NCBI GenBank assembly: GCA_007135755.1
Contig: SLIG01000158.1
Coordinates: 1 to 43,898, forward strand
Source of the DNA: Cyanobium sp.
GTDB lineage: Bacteria; Cyanobacteriota; Cyanobacteriia; PCC-6307; Cyanobiaceae
Direction: 5' to 3'
Length of the DNA: 43,898 nt
Below the pieces are notes generated by a model, which saw only the letters and a list, made by a program, of their open reading frames with translations, ran no database searches and had not been told where the DNA came from. The translations under genes and the position numbers were made by a program. Shown one piece after another: positions 18,497 to 29,178 of this stretch (position 1 is its first letter; every line of letters starts with the position of its first letter).

Positions 18497-19848
18497 CGGG
18501 CCATGCGGGCTCCGAAGGCCAGGCAGGCGGCCGTCAGCGCCAGGGCCAGCAGGGTCCACAGCGGCAGCCCCAGGGCCACCAGGGCAATCGGGGCGAAGGC
18601 GGTGACCAGTCCGCCGCCCAGAAACGGCTCGAACACCAGCTGCTTGAAGGAGAAGGCCTCCAGGGCCGGGCTGCGGCCGTAGGGGTCGGCCATGCGCAGC
18701 AGCAGCAGGCCGGTGGCGGTGACGCCGGTGCTCTGGCCGAAATCGGCGACCGCCCGCTCGAACCAGGCGTCGCGGAACAGCCGTGGCCCCAGCCACCGGA
18801 ACACGGCCACATTCCAGCCCAGCCCCGCCAGAGCCAGCACCAGCAAGGGCAGCCAGGCCTGCTCCACCAGGGGCAGGTTGAGGCTGGCCATGGCCGCGGC
18901 GATCAGCACATCCATGGCCAGCGAGCCGATGCTGCGCTGGGCGCTCACCGACGCCAGGCGGGGATGGCCCTGCCACTGCAGCAGCTGCTGCACCAGCAGT
19001 CCCCCCACCATGGCCAGGGGGAACAGGGGCAGGGCGCTGAACAGCTGGCCAGCCTCCGCCCCGCCCAGGCGGCCGGCCAGGCCCACCAGGGCCTGGCGCA
19101 GCAGCACCCCCAGGCCGATGGCGCCGCCGATCAGGGCCAGGTTGAGGGTGAGGCCGTCGATCGTGGGCGAGTGGTGCTCTGTGGCCCCAGCTCCAGCTCC
19201 AGCCTCTACGGCCCCTGTCGCCGCGGACCTTGCCGGCTGGCTCACGGCCTCGGCCGGAGCCGGCAGCAGCCAGTGACGCCGGCGGCCGATCACCACCAGG
19301 GCGCTGCCCACCAGCACCCCCGCCAGCACCCCGACGGTGGCCATGGCCAGGCCGAGGGCTTCGCCCGACTCCAGGCCCAGGCGGGCGAAGACGGATCCCA
19401 TGCCGGCCGCGGTGCCATGGCCGCCTTCGAAGCCCACCTCGATCAGGCAGGCCAGCAGGGGATCGGTGCCCAGCAGTGGCCGCAGCAGTACCAGCACCAC
19501 CAGCCCGCCCACCAGGTACTGGCCGAAGCCCAGCACCATGCCGAAGGCGGTCTGGCTGGCGGCCCGTTGCCACAGCACGCGGCGGCTGGGCAGGCTCTGG
19601 CCGATGAACAGGCTGGCGAACACCACGTTGATCAGCACCCCCGGGGTCTGACTCCACACCGTGTAGACGCTCTCGGGAAACAGGCGCAGGGGGCTGAAGG
19701 GGCCGATCGCCAGCCCCAGCAGGCCCGCCACCAGCGCTTCCGGCAGACCCAGCCGCCGCAGCAGACCCCAGCGCTGGCGCAGGACCGTGGCCAGCAGCAG
19801 CAGCAGGCTGAGCGCCACGAAGGCGATCAGCACATCGAACAGCTTCAT
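18466..19848 (-). CDS. Sodium/glutamate symporter GltS-like, copy 2
   Basis: The 460-residue membrane protein has the two-repeat GltS architecture, with about ten helices and two re-entrant hairpins. The most diagnostic blocks are LIEVGFEGGHGTAAGMGSVF in the first half and FGQSTGVTATGLLLLRMADP in the second. GltS proteins import glutamate with sodium at the inner membrane. A long Ala/Pro/Thr-rich cytoplasmic loop (about residues 205-245) separates the halves. It starts 11 bp after the stop codon of the other gltS-like gene, so the two are an operon. The paralogs share the motif blocks but differ widely elsewhere, pointing to an old duplication and perhaps a two-subunit or two-substrate system. 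Confidence 0.85.
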   Translation of the reverse strand: MKLFDVLIAFVALSLLLLLATVLRQRWGLLRRLGLPEALVAGLLGLAIGPFSPLRLFPESVYTVWSQTPGVLINVVFASLFIGQSLPSRRVLWQRAASQTAFGMVLGFGQYLVGGLVVLVLLRPLLGTDPLLACLIEVGFEGGHGTAAGMGSVFARLGLESGEALGLAMATVGVLAGVLVGSALVVIGRRRHWLLPAPAEAVSQPARSAATGAVEAGAGAGATEHHSPTIDGLTLNLALIGGAIGLGVLLRQALVGLAGRLGGAEAGQLFSALPLFPLAMVGGLLVQQLLQWQGHPRLASVSAQRSIGSLAMDVLIAAAMASLNLPLVEQAWLPLLVLALAGLGWNVAVFRWLGPRLFRDAWFERAVADFGQSTGVTATGLLLLRMADPYGRSPALEAFSFKQLVFEPFLGGGLVTAFAPIALVALGLPLWTLLALALTAACLAFGARMARQLPAGSAAP

Positions 19849-19859
19849 GGGAACCCAGC

Positions 19860-21278
19860 TCAGGCCGGCCGGCGGGCCAGCAGCAGGGCCAGTGTGATCC
19901 AGAGAACCGTGAGCGCGAAGCAGAGCTCGCACCACAGCGTCAGTCCCCAGCTGTGCACCGCCAGTGGTGCCGCCACCGTCACCACCCCGCCGGCCAGCAC
20001 CGGCTGCAGCAGCAGCTGCTTGATCGAGAAGGCGGGCAGGGCGCCGCTGCGGTTGCCGGGGTCGGCCATGCCCAGCAGCAGCAGGCCGCTGGCGGCCACC
20101 CCCGTGGCCTGGCCGAACTCGGTGACGGCCCGCTCGAACCAGTCGACGGGCAGAACCCGGCGGGCCAGTACCAGCACCACCAGCAGATTCCAGCCCAGGC
20201 CGGCCACGGCCAGCACCGTGAGTGGGAGCCAGTTCTGGACCAGCTGGGCCAGGTTCAGGCCCGCCATCGCCGCTGTGATCAGCAGGTCGGTGGCCAGTCC
20301 CCCCAGGCGGGTCTGCAGCTGGGGTGAGGCCAGATCACCACGGCCGCTGCGCTCCAGGGCCAGGCGCACCAGCAGCGATCCAGCCAGCGCCAGGGGATAC
20401 ACGGGCAGCGCCTCCACCACCGTGTGCCAGGCCCCCTGCAGGGGTGTGGCCGCCCAGTCCAGCCCCGCCTGCATCAGCACCCCCACCCCCACCGCCACTC
20501 CGGCCAGGCCGAGGTTGATCAGCAGCGCCGGTGCCGGCCCGCGTTCCTGAGCCCTGGCCGGAGCGGGCAGGGGGCAGCTGGGCTCGTGGGGGCTGGCGGG
20601 CTGGGGCAGGGAGGCCTCCAACGCTGCTCCCGCCAGTGCCAAAGGCTCGGGGACCAGCGGCTCGGGGGCGAGCGGCTCGAGGGCCATCAGCCAGCCGTAG
20701 CGCTGGGCGATCACCACCAGCACACCCCCCAGCACCGTGGAGCTCAGCAGACCCACGGTGGCCATGGCCAGCCCCAGGTCGCTGCCTTCGCCGAAGCCCA
20801 GGTCGGCATAGATGGGCCCCATCACCGCCGCGCTGCCATGGCCGCCCTCAAAGCCCACCTCGATCAGGCAGGCCATCAGCGGATCCACCCCCAGCAACGG
20901 GCCCAGCACCAGCAGCACCGCCAGGGCCCCCATCAGGTACTGGCCGAAGCCCAGGGTCAGGCCCAGCAGGGTCTGGGCGGCGGCGGGACGCCAGAAGCGC
21001 TGCAGGGCCGGCAGGGGGCGCCCCAGCATCAGGGTGGCGAACACCAGGGTGAGCAGGATCGTGGGCAGGCGGGCCCAGAGCTCCTCCACTGCTGGTGGCA
21101 GCAGCGGCCAGGGACCCTGGGGGCCGATCGCCAACCCCAGCAGCCCGGCCACCACCGCCGCCGGCAGCCCCAGCCGCTGCAGCCCAAGGGCCGGGCCGAT
21201 CGCCCGTCCCAGCGCCAGCAGCAGCCCCAGGGCGGCGAAGGCCAGCGCCACCAGTGACAGGGTGGACAGGATGGTCAC
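19860..21278 (-). CDS. Sodium/glutamate symporter GltS-like, copy 1
   Basis: The 472-residue protein has the same GltS blocks as its neighbour: LIEVGFEGGHGSAAVMGPIY in the first half and FGQATGVAASGLLLLGMADP in the second, with the inter-repeat cytoplasmic loop in between. That loop contains a 15-bp-period repeat encoding EPLAP, EPLVP and EPLAL. The GTG start overlaps the stop codon of the upstream S9 peptidase gene (GTGA), so translation is probably coupled. Amino-acid import paired with peptide hydrolysis is plausible, but the substrate is not known. Confidence 0.87.
   Translation of the reverse strand: MTILSTLSLVALAFAALGLLLALGRAIGPALGLQRLGLPAAVVAGLLGLAIGPQGPWPLLPPAVEELWARLPTILLTLVFATLMLGRPLPALQRFWRPAAAQTLLGLTLGFGQYLMGALAVLLVLGPLLGVDPLMACLIEVGFEGGHGSAAVMGPIYADLGFGEGSDLGLAMATVGLLSSTVLGGVLVVIAQRYGWLMALEPLAPEPLVPEPLALAGAALEASLPQPASPHEPSCPLPAPARAQERGPAPALLINLGLAGVAVGVGVLMQAGLDWAATPLQGAWHTVVEALPVYPLALAGSLLVRLALERSGRGDLASPQLQTRLGGLATDLLITAAMAGLNLAQLVQNWLPLTVLAVAGLGWNLLVVLVLARRVLPVDWFERAVTEFGQATGVAASGLLLLGMADPGNRSGALPAFSIKQLLLQPVLAGGVVTVAAPLAVHSWGLTLWCELCFALTVLWITLALLLARRPA
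20634..20678 (-). repeat. 15-bp tandem repeat in the gltS-like loop
   Basis: Three in-frame 15-bp units on the coding strand: GAGCCGCTCGCCCCC, GAGCCGCTGGTCCCC and GAGCCTTTGGCACTG, encoding EPLAP, EPLVP and EPLAL. They fall in the cytoplasmic loop between the two transporter halves. The first unit matches the array before the LpxB-like gene (GAGCCGTACGCCCCA) at 12 of 15 positions. Confidence 0.88.
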
Positions 21279-23203
21279 GGGTTGGCCAGACCGAACTGGC
21301 GGTTGAAGAAGGTCACGGTGGCCTCCAGCACCTGCCGCTGCACCGCCCCGTCGCGGAAGCCATGGCCCTCGCCGGGGAAGAGGTGCACCTGCACGGGGAC
21401 GCGGTTGGCGGTCAGGGCCAGCGCCATGCGCTCGGTCTGCTCCGGGGGCACCACGGTGTCCTCCAGCCCCTGAAAGAGGATCACCGGGCAGCGGATGCGC
21501 TCGGCATGGGCCAGCGGTGAGCGGGCCGCGTAGGTGGCCGCGGCCTCGGGCCAGGGTCCGATCAGGCCATCGAGGTAGCGCGCCTCGAAGCGGTGATCGT
21601 GCACCGCCAGCGCTGCCGGATCGCAGACGGGATAACGGCAGGCGGCGGCCCGGAAGACGTCGCTGAAGCACAGGGCCGCCAGGGCGGTGAAGCCGCCGGC
21701 ACTGCCCCCCTCGATCGCGATGCGTTCGGAGCTGGCCAGGCCCGCCGCCACCAGGGAGCGGGCGGCGGCGGCGCAGTCGGCCACATCGGCCACCCCCCAC
21801 TGGCCGTCGAGCCGCTCCCGGTAGGCGCGGCCGAAGCCGGTGGAGCCGCCGTAGTTCACATCCACCACCCCCCAGCCGCGGCTGGTCCAGAACTGGATGG
21901 CCAGGTTCAGCCCCGGGCGGGCCATGCCGGTGGGTCCGCTGTGGCCCTTCACCAGCAGGGGGGAGTGGGCCGTGGCGCCGCCGATCGGCGGGTAGTACCA
22001 GGCGTGGGTGCGGGCACCGCCGTGGCCGTCGAACCACCAGGCCTGGGGCCGACTGATCGCTGCCGCCGCCAGCGGGCAGGGGCCCACGGGACTGTGCTGC
22101 CAGCGGCCGCTGGCCAGGTCCAGCTCCAGCAGGCCCTCGAGCGTGGTGGCGGAGCTGGCCACGGCCACCAGCCGGCCATCCCGGGCGCTGAGGCCGGCCA
22201 GATCGGCGAAGGGCAGGCCCAGCGGCTGCCAGGCTTCGGCCCTGCCCACCAGTTCCTCCTCCAGGGCCACCCGGCCCAGCTCCCAGACGCCCTCCCGACA
22301 GGCCGCGGCGATCAGCTGGCGCCCATCCCAGGCCGTGGTGCGCATGCCGTAGACCCACTGGGGCATGGCGAACTCGGCTGCCATCGGCAGCAGGTTCTGC
22401 CAGCGCCCGGAGCGGGTGCGCAGCCGCTGCAGGTTCCACCAGCCGCTGGCATCGCTGGCCACCACCAGCTCATCGGCGTTCAGCCAGAGGGGCTGAAACA
22501 CCGAGATCGCCCGGGGGTCCCCGGCGCCGGAGCCGGCCACCGGCCGGGGGTGGCGCACCGTGCCGTCGGCGCCCAGGTCGGCCAGCCACAGCTGGCTGCG
22601 CTCCCAGGGCATGTGCGGCTGCTGCCACTCCACCCAGGCCAGCTGGCCGCCGTCGGGGCTGAGGCAGGCGTAGCCGCAGAAATCGGCGGGCCGGTGCAGC
22701 ACAACGGGCTCGCCGCCCTGCAGGGGCACCGCCACCAGCCAGTCGCGTTCCCCGGCTTCCATCACGCCGATCCAGCGCTGCCGGGTGGCGTCGATCAGCC
22801 CGTCGGCGAAGGCCCGCTCGGCGGGGATGGTGAGGGCCTCGGGCTGCCCCTGCGGCCCGCCGCTGCCCGGATCCAGCTGGCAGCGCCAGAGGCAGCGGTC
22901 GCCGTCGTGCACGAACACCAGCGTGTCGCCGCCGACGCAGTAGCTGCCGCCCCCATAGGCATGCACCCGGCTGCGCAGGTTCCAGGGCGGTGGTGTGACC
23001 TCCAGCGCTGCGCCGGGCCCGGCCCCAGCGGCGCGCACCATCAAGGTGGTGCGGCCCCCCTCCTGGGGGCGCTGCTCCAGCCAGAACAGCCGCCTGTCGC
23101 TCAGCAACGGCTCACGCAGACCGGGCCTGCGTCCCACCACCTGCGCTGCAGGCAGGGGCGGGGGCTGGCCCTCGGGGTCCGACTGCCGCATCGACTGCCG
23201 CAT
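21275..23203 (-). CDS. S9-family peptidase (acylaminoacyl/prolyl oligopeptidase type)
   Basis: The 642-residue protein has an N-terminal beta-propeller (to about residue 390) and a C-terminal alpha/beta hydrolase. The catalytic triad is visible: Ser in IEGGSAGGFTALAAL, Asp in FQGLEDTVVPPEQ and His in LFPGEGHGFRDG. The DVNYGGSTGFGRAYR segment is also typical. Enzymes of this group cleave short peptides or acylated peptides. No signal peptide is seen, so a cytoplasmic site is likely. The start region carries a perfect 12-bp duplication, giving two ATGs (23203 and 23191) and the sequence MRQSMRQS. The gene is first in an operon with the two gltS-like genes. Confidence 0.92.
   Translation of the reverse strand: MRQSMRQSDPEGQPPPLPAAQVVGRRPGLREPLLSDRRLFWLEQRPQEGGRTTLMVRAAGAGPGAALEVTPPPWNLRSRVHAYGGGSYCVGGDTLVFVHDGDRCLWRCQLDPGSGGPQGQPEALTIPAERAFADGLIDATRQRWIGVMEAGERDWLVAVPLQGGEPVVLHRPADFCGYACLSPDGGQLAWVEWQQPHMPWERSQLWLADLGADGTVRHPRPVAGSGAGDPRAISVFQPLWLNADELVVASDASGWWNLQRLRTRSGRWQNLLPMAAEFAMPQWVYGMRTTAWDGRQLIAAACREGVWELGRVALEEELVGRAEAWQPLGLPFADLAGLSARDGRLVAVASSATTLEGLLELDLASGRWQHSPVGPCPLAAAAISRPQAWWFDGHGGARTHAWYYPPIGGATAHSPLLVKGHSGPTGMARPGLNLAIQFWTSRGWGVVDVNYGGSTGFGRAYRERLDGQWGVADVADCAAAARSLVAAGLASSERIAIEGGSAGGFTALAALCFSDVFRAAACRYPVCDPAALAVHDHRFEARYLDGLIGPWPEAAATYAARSPLAHAERIRCPVILFQGLEDTVVPPEQTERMALALTANRVPVQVHLFPGEGHGFRDGAVQRQVLEATVTFFNRQFGLANP
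23180..23203 (-). repeat. 12-bp perfect duplication over the peptidase start codon
   Basis: ATGCGGCAGTCG occurs twice head to tail at the beginning of the S9 peptidase gene, creating two in-frame start codons 12 bp apart. Confidence 0.9.
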
Positions 23204-23260
23204 GGGGGATGCCGCGTCCGGTTCCCGGTGAATCCGCCTTAAACTGGCACAACCCCGTGA

Positions 23261-23875
23261 GTGAGAGCGTTGGCACGCAGCTTCGCCCAGATGGCCCGAA
23301 CGGCGGAGCAACCCGGCCGCACGGTGCAGGTGCCCAAGCAGCCCCTGGCCGAGCCCCCTCTGCCGATTCACACCCTGGGGGATCGGGTGCTGCGCACGCC
23401 CGCCAAACGCATCGGCAAGGTGGACGATGCGGTGCGTGAGCTGGCCCGCGACATGCTGCGCAGCATGTATGCCGCCAAGGGCATCGGCCTGGCCGCCCCC
23501 CAGGTGGGGGTGCACAAACAGCTGCTGGTGATCGATCTCGATCCCGAGAACTCCGCCAGCCCGCCGCTTGTGCTGATCAACCCGGAGATCCGCTCCTTCG
23601 GCTCTGGCCTGGACAGCTACGAGGAGGGATGCCTGAGCATTCCCGGGGTCTACCTCGATGTGGTTCGCCCGTCCACGGTGGAGGTCAATTACCGCGACGA
23701 GATGGGCCGTCCCCGCCGCCTCAAGGCCGATGGCCTGCTCGGCCGCTGCATCCAGCATGAGATGGATCATCTCAACGGCGTCCTCTTCGTCGACCGGGTC
23801 ACCGATGAGCTCAGCCTCAACAGTGAGCTCCAGGAGCACGGTTTCCAGCGCGGCGACGTGCAGTCCATCCGCTGA
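23261..23875 (+). CDS. def: Peptide deformylase
   Basis: Peptide deformylase removes the formyl group from the initiator methionine of new proteins. The 204-residue protein has all three motifs: GIGLAAPQVG, EEGCLSIPG (metal-ligand Cys) and QHEMDHLNGVLF (two metal-ligand His and catalytic Glu). The N-terminal extension of about 30 residues before IHTLGDRVLR is usual in cyanobacterial enzymes. The GTG at 23261 is used; TTG at 23270 (giving MARSFAQMAR) and ATG at 23291 are alternatives. It is divergent from the S9 peptidase gene, with a 57-bp spacer. Confidence 0.95.
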   Translation: MRALARSFAQMARTAEQPGRTVQVPKQPLAEPPLPIHTLGDRVLRTPAKRIGKVDDAVRELARDMLRSMYAAKGIGLAAPQVGVHKQLLVIDLDPENSASPPLVLINPEIRSFGSGLDSYEEGCLSIPGVYLDVVRPSTVEVNYRDEMGRPRRLKADGLLGRCIQHEMDHLNGVLFVDRVTDELSLNSELQEHGFQRGDVQSIR

Positions 23876-23882
23876 GCGCGCC

Positions 23883-24080
23883 ATGCCGATGAAACCTCTG
23901 GCCGGCCTGTTCCTGGCCCTGGCCTGCGTGCTGGGGATCGCCGCCACCGGCTGTGTGTTCGAGCTCGCCTACGGCGATCCCAACCTGGGGCTCGGGCCCA
24001 CCCGTTGGATCCTGGCTCTGAGCCTCCCCGGCACGGTGGCCACCCTGCTGGTGGCCATTCGCATCAACAAGCCCGCCTGA
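23883..24080 (+). CDS. Small two-helix membrane protein (65 aa)
   Basis: No family name is recognised. The 65-residue product has two clear hydrophobic helices (AGLFLALACVLGIAATGCVF and WILALSLPGTVATLLVAIRI) joined by a Gly/Pro/Asn-containing loop, and a short positive tail. It could sit in the thylakoid or plasma membrane. It starts 7 bp after the def stop codon, so the two are probably co-transcribed. Confidence 0.7.
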   Translation: MPMKPLAGLFLALACVLGIAATGCVFELAYGDPNLGLGPTRWILALSLPGTVATLLVAIRINKPA

Positions 24081-24149
24081 GGCCACGGGCGGCCCCTGGT
24101 GCGCGCGGGCGGACTTGCATACCATGGCCCCCTGCCCGGTCTCCCTGCC

Positions 24150-24860
24150 ATGCCCCAGCCCGCGCTGCTTCCCGCCCCGATGGCCGCAGTCCTGGCCACG
24201 CTGGGTCTTTCGGCTCTGGCCGCTGTACCGGCGCCGCAGGCCGTCCGCGCTGTGTCGTTGTTCCAGACCGCCGAGCTCAATCCCGCGAACTTCGCCGTGG
24301 TGGCGGCACCGATCGGCAATGGGGAGCGCGCCCAGCTCAACGTGTATGAGCAGCTCAACGACCGCCGTGCCTGTTTCGCCGTCAACGGCGGCCAGCCTGC
24401 GGTGGTGGAGCCGTTGCTGGCCACCTTCGATTTCACCGGCATCTGCAGCCGCTACCTCGATGCCAACGGCTACTCAGTGCGCATCGGCGACACCGATCTG
24501 GCCCCCGGCTACCGGCTGAGCGTCGTGCGCTTCAACGACGACAACCTCCTGCTGGCGGTGCCCACCCGCTCCGGCATCGGCCCCGAGATGGTGGTGGCCC
24601 GCACCAACGGCCCCGGTACGGACTACCTGAAGCTCGTGCTGGAGCCGGGCTGGCAGCTCAAGCGGCGGGCCTACAACGGCCGCAACCTTGGTCACGTGTA
24701 CTTCTTCCGCGCCAACTGGCCGGGCGACGATCCCGCCGTCATGGAGCTGGAGCTGGAGGCCGAAGCGCCGCCGCCCGGCGCCGCCGAGGGGCCGGTGCCC
24801 CTGGACGTGCAGCTCGGCAGTGACGAGTTGATCAACGATCCTGGCTTCCGCGGCCTCTGA
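24150..24860 (+). CDS. DUF3747 domain protein, probably exported
   Basis: The 236-residue protein has a signal peptide-like start (hydrophobic MAAVLATLGLSALAAVPAP, probable cleavage after AVRA). The DUF3747 region begins at the FQTAELNPANFAVVAAPIG block and continues with QLNVYEQLNDRRACFAVN and FDFTGICSRYLDANGYSVRI. This family is largely cyanobacterial and its role is not established; the signal suggests a periplasmic or cell-surface location. The C-terminal part is acidic and Pro-rich before a final short block (LIDDP-like: LINDPGFRGL). ATG 24150 gives the cleanest signal peptide. Confidence 0.85.
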   Translation: MPQPALLPAPMAAVLATLGLSALAAVPAPQAVRAVSLFQTAELNPANFAVVAAPIGNGERAQLNVYEQLNDRRACFAVNGGQPAVVEPLLATFDFTGICSRYLDANGYSVRIGDTDLAPGYRLSVVRFNDDNLLLAVPTRSGIGPEMVVARTNGPGTDYLKLVLEPGWQLKRRAYNGRNLGHVYFFRANWPGDDPAVMELELEAEAPPPGAAEGPVPLDVQLGSDELINDPGFRGL

Positions 24861-24873
24861 AGCCGACGCCGGC

Positions 24874-24892
24874 CAGGGGCCTGATGGCCCTG
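24874..24892 (+). terminator. Weak possible terminator after the DUF3747 gene
   Basis: A hairpin CAGGGGCC-tgat-GGCCCTG with one bulged base lies 13 bp after the stop codon. The following bases are only moderately T-rich (TTGCTAGTTT), so it may attenuate transcription rather than end it before rpsU. Confidence 0.3.
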
Positions 24893-24931
24893 TTGCTAGT
24901 TTGATCCACTCTGCGAGACGCACCCAGCTTC

Positions 24932-25102
24932 ATGACCCAGGTCACCGTCGGCGAAAACGAAGGCATCGAGTCGGCCCTGCGCCGCTTCAAGCGCCAGGTG
25001 TCCAGAGCTGGCATCTTTGCCGACCTCAAGCGGCTGCGCCACCACGAAACGCCCACCGAGAAATACAAGCGCAAGGCTCAGCAGCGCCGCCGCCGCCGCT
25101 GA
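24932..25102 (+). CDS. rpsU: 30S ribosomal protein S21
   Basis: The 56-residue protein starts [20 protein letters not shown] and continues [19 protein letters not shown], then ends in a basic tail of Gln/Arg ([13 protein letters not shown]). This is bS21, a small-subunit protein near the anti-Shine-Dalgarno region of 16S rRNA. Length and the Arg-rich end are normal. No strong Shine-Dalgarno sequence is seen before the ATG, as is common for cyanobacterial genes. It is convergent with the comM-like gene. Confidence 0.95.
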   Translation: MTQVTVGENEGIESALRRFKRQVSRAGIFADLKRLRHHETPTEKYKRKAQQRRRRR

Positions 25103-25114
25103 GGCCCATCGCCA

Positions 25115-27123
<2,009 letters not shown>

Positions 27124-27189
27124 GTGGCCGGAGCCTGAGCGCGCCGGCCCGACCGCAGTGGTGAGAATGGGCGTCACCTGACACCCCGC

Positions 27190-29178
27190 ATGAACCCCCT
27201 CAAGGCCCTCCGCAGCCAGCTGACCAAGCTGCAGCGTCTGGCCCAGCCTTACTTCCTGCCGGTGGAGGACACCCGGGCCTGGCAGTTCCCCCTGCTGGTG
27301 CTGGCCCTGGTGACGGTGGTGGTGGGTCTCACCCTGCTGCTGCTCACCGGCGTGGTGGCCCTCACCGGGGCGGTGATTCCCGAGCTTCGTGGCCGCTTCC
27401 TGCCCGGTGTGCCGGAGCAGGTGGCCTCCCTCTGGCGCAGCCCCTGGGGGGCGGTGGTGATGGCGCTGATGGCCGCTGGGCTGGCCACGTTCGCCGCCAT
27501 GCGCACCAAGCTGCGCCAGGGCCGCTGGGTGCCCTGGACCCTGCTGGGGGTGATCCTGCTGCTGATCCTGGTGATCAACGGCATCAATGTGGGCATCAGT
27601 TTCATCGCCCGCAACGTCGACAACGCCCTGGTGGCGTTCGATCAGGACAACTTCTGGAAGATCGTCGGCATCTACGCCTTCTGCCTGATGCTGGCCCTGC
27701 CGATCCGGGCCCTGCAGAGTTACCTGATCCCAAAGCTGGGTCTGCTCTGGCGTGAATGGCTCAGCGGCCGGTTGCTGGGCCGCTACCTCAGCAACCGGGC
27801 CTACTACGAGCTCAACCCGAACGATGAATCGGCCGAGGAGATCGACAATCCCGACCAACGCATCGCCCAGGACACCGACAGCTTCACCCGCACCAGCCTG
27901 AGTGTGACGGTGGAGGTGCTCTCGGCCCTGCTCACCTTCATCAGCTTCATCATCGTGCTGTGGAGCATCAGCGACCGGCTGGCGCTGCTGTTGCTGGTGT
28001 ATTCCGTTGGTGGCACGGCGGTGATCGTGTTTGCCAGCCGCAAGCTGGTGCAGCTCAACTACCAGCAGCTCAAGCTCGAGGCCAACTTCCGCTACGGCCT
28101 CGTTCACATCCGCGACAACGCCGAATCCATCGCCTTCTACCGGGGTGAGAAGCAGGAGTCGCGCGAAGCGGTGCGGCGCCTGGATGGTGCCATCCAGAAC
28201 TACAACCGTCTGATCATCTGGGAGGCTCTGATCAGTGTGATCCAGCGTTCCTACGACTACTTCTCCCGCTTCCTGCCCTGGCTGGTGATTGCCCCCATCT
28301 ACTTCGCCAGGGAGGTTGATTTCGGCGTTTTCGGGCAGGCCAGCATCGCTTTCTCCCAGGTGCTGTTCTCGGTTAGTTACATCGTCAACAACATCGACCG
28401 GCTGGCGGCCTTCTCCGCCTCCATCAGCCGCCTGGAGGGCTTCCAGAGCAAAGTGGATGAGATCAGCGGTGAGTACGCCCTGGCGGGGGGGGGCAACGGC
28501 GTCAGGTCGGGGCTGCGATCCGATTCGATCCTGGTGAGGCACGTGGATCTGGTGCCGCCCCACAGCACCCGCACCCTCGTGCACGACCTCAGCCTGGAGG
28601 TGGACCGCAACCAGCGCCTGCTGGTGGTGGGCCCATCGGGCTGCGGCAAAACCTCCTTCCTGCGCCTGGTGAGCGGGCTGTGGCCACCGGCGGCCGGTGA
28701 GGTGGAGCGGCCCAAGGAAGGGGAGCTGCTGTTCATCCCCCAGAAGCCCTACATGCTGCTGGGCAGCCTGCGGGAGCAGCTCTGCTACCCGATGCCGCCG
28801 GAGCGCTTCAGCGACGAGCAGCTGCGCCATGTGCTCTCGGAGGTGCGTCTGCCGGAGCTGGTGCATCGCTATCCCGACCTGGACATCAAGCAGGACTGGC
28901 CCCGCCTGCTCTCCCTTGGCGAGCAGCAGCGCCTGGCCTTCGCCCGCCTCCTCCTCAATGCCCCCCGCATCGTGGTGCTGGATGAGGCCACCAGCGCCCT
29001 CGATGTGGCCACCGAGCGCCACCTCTACCACCTGCTGCAGGAGCGCGACATCGCCTTTGTGAGCGTGGGCCACCGCCCCACCCTCACCGAGTTCCACGAC
29101 ACGGTGCTGGAGCTGGACGGTACGGGACACTGGCGGCTGCTGCCCGCCAAGGGCTACGTCTTCGGTGCCAATGTCTGA
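27190..29178 (+). CDS. ABC exporter/importer of the SbmA/BacA-like (YddA) type, fused permease-ATPase
   Basis: The 662-residue chain has an N-terminal SbmA/BacA-type membrane domain of about six helices (to about residue 420). It contains the conserved segment NRAYYELN and the block NPDQRIAQDTDSFTRTSLSV, both typical of this transporter group. The ATPase follows with Walker A GPSGCGKTSFL, signature LSLGEQQRLAFARL, Walker B IVVLDEATSALD and the H-loop SVGHRP. Homologs handle peptides, vitamin B12-type compounds or very-long-chain lipids; the substrate here is not known. The ORF ends 8 bp inside the next (hli) gene, so the two are tightly coupled. Confidence 0.92.
   Translation: MNPLKALRSQLTKLQRLAQPYFLPVEDTRAWQFPLLVLALVTVVVGLTLLLLTGVVALTGAVIPELRGRFLPGVPEQVASLWRSPWGAVVMALMAAGLATFAAMRTKLRQGRWVPWTLLGVILLLILVINGINVGISFIARNVDNALVAFDQDNFWKIVGIYAFCLMLALPIRALQSYLIPKLGLLWREWLSGRLLGRYLSNRAYYELNPNDESAEEIDNPDQRIAQDTDSFTRTSLSVTVEVLSALLTFISFIIVLWSISDRLALLLLVYSVGGTAVIVFASRKLVQLNYQQLKLEANFRYGLVHIRDNAESIAFYRGEKQESREAVRRLDGAIQNYNRLIIWEALISVIQRSYDYFSRFLPWLVIAPIYFAREVDFGVFGQASIAFSQVLFSVSYIVNNIDRLAAFSASISRLEGFQSKVDEISGEYALAGGGNGVRSGLRSDSILVRHVDLVPPHSTRTLVHDLSLEVDRNQRLLVVGPSGCGKTSFLRLVSGLWPPAAGEVERPKEGELLFIPQKPYMLLGSLREQLCYPMPPERFSDEQLRHVLSEVRLPELVHRYPDLDIKQDWPRLLSLGEQQRLAFARLLLNAPRIVVLDEATSALDVATERHLYHLLQERDIAFVSVGHRPTLTEFHDTVLELDGTGHWRLLPAKGYVFGANV

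Noticed and set aside
18058-20550. An 830-codon open frame on the plus strand across the aldolase and gltS-like genes
   Set aside because: It is antisense or out of frame to well-recognised genes and has Gln/Gly/Pro/Arg-rich composition typical of shadow frames in GC-rich DNA.
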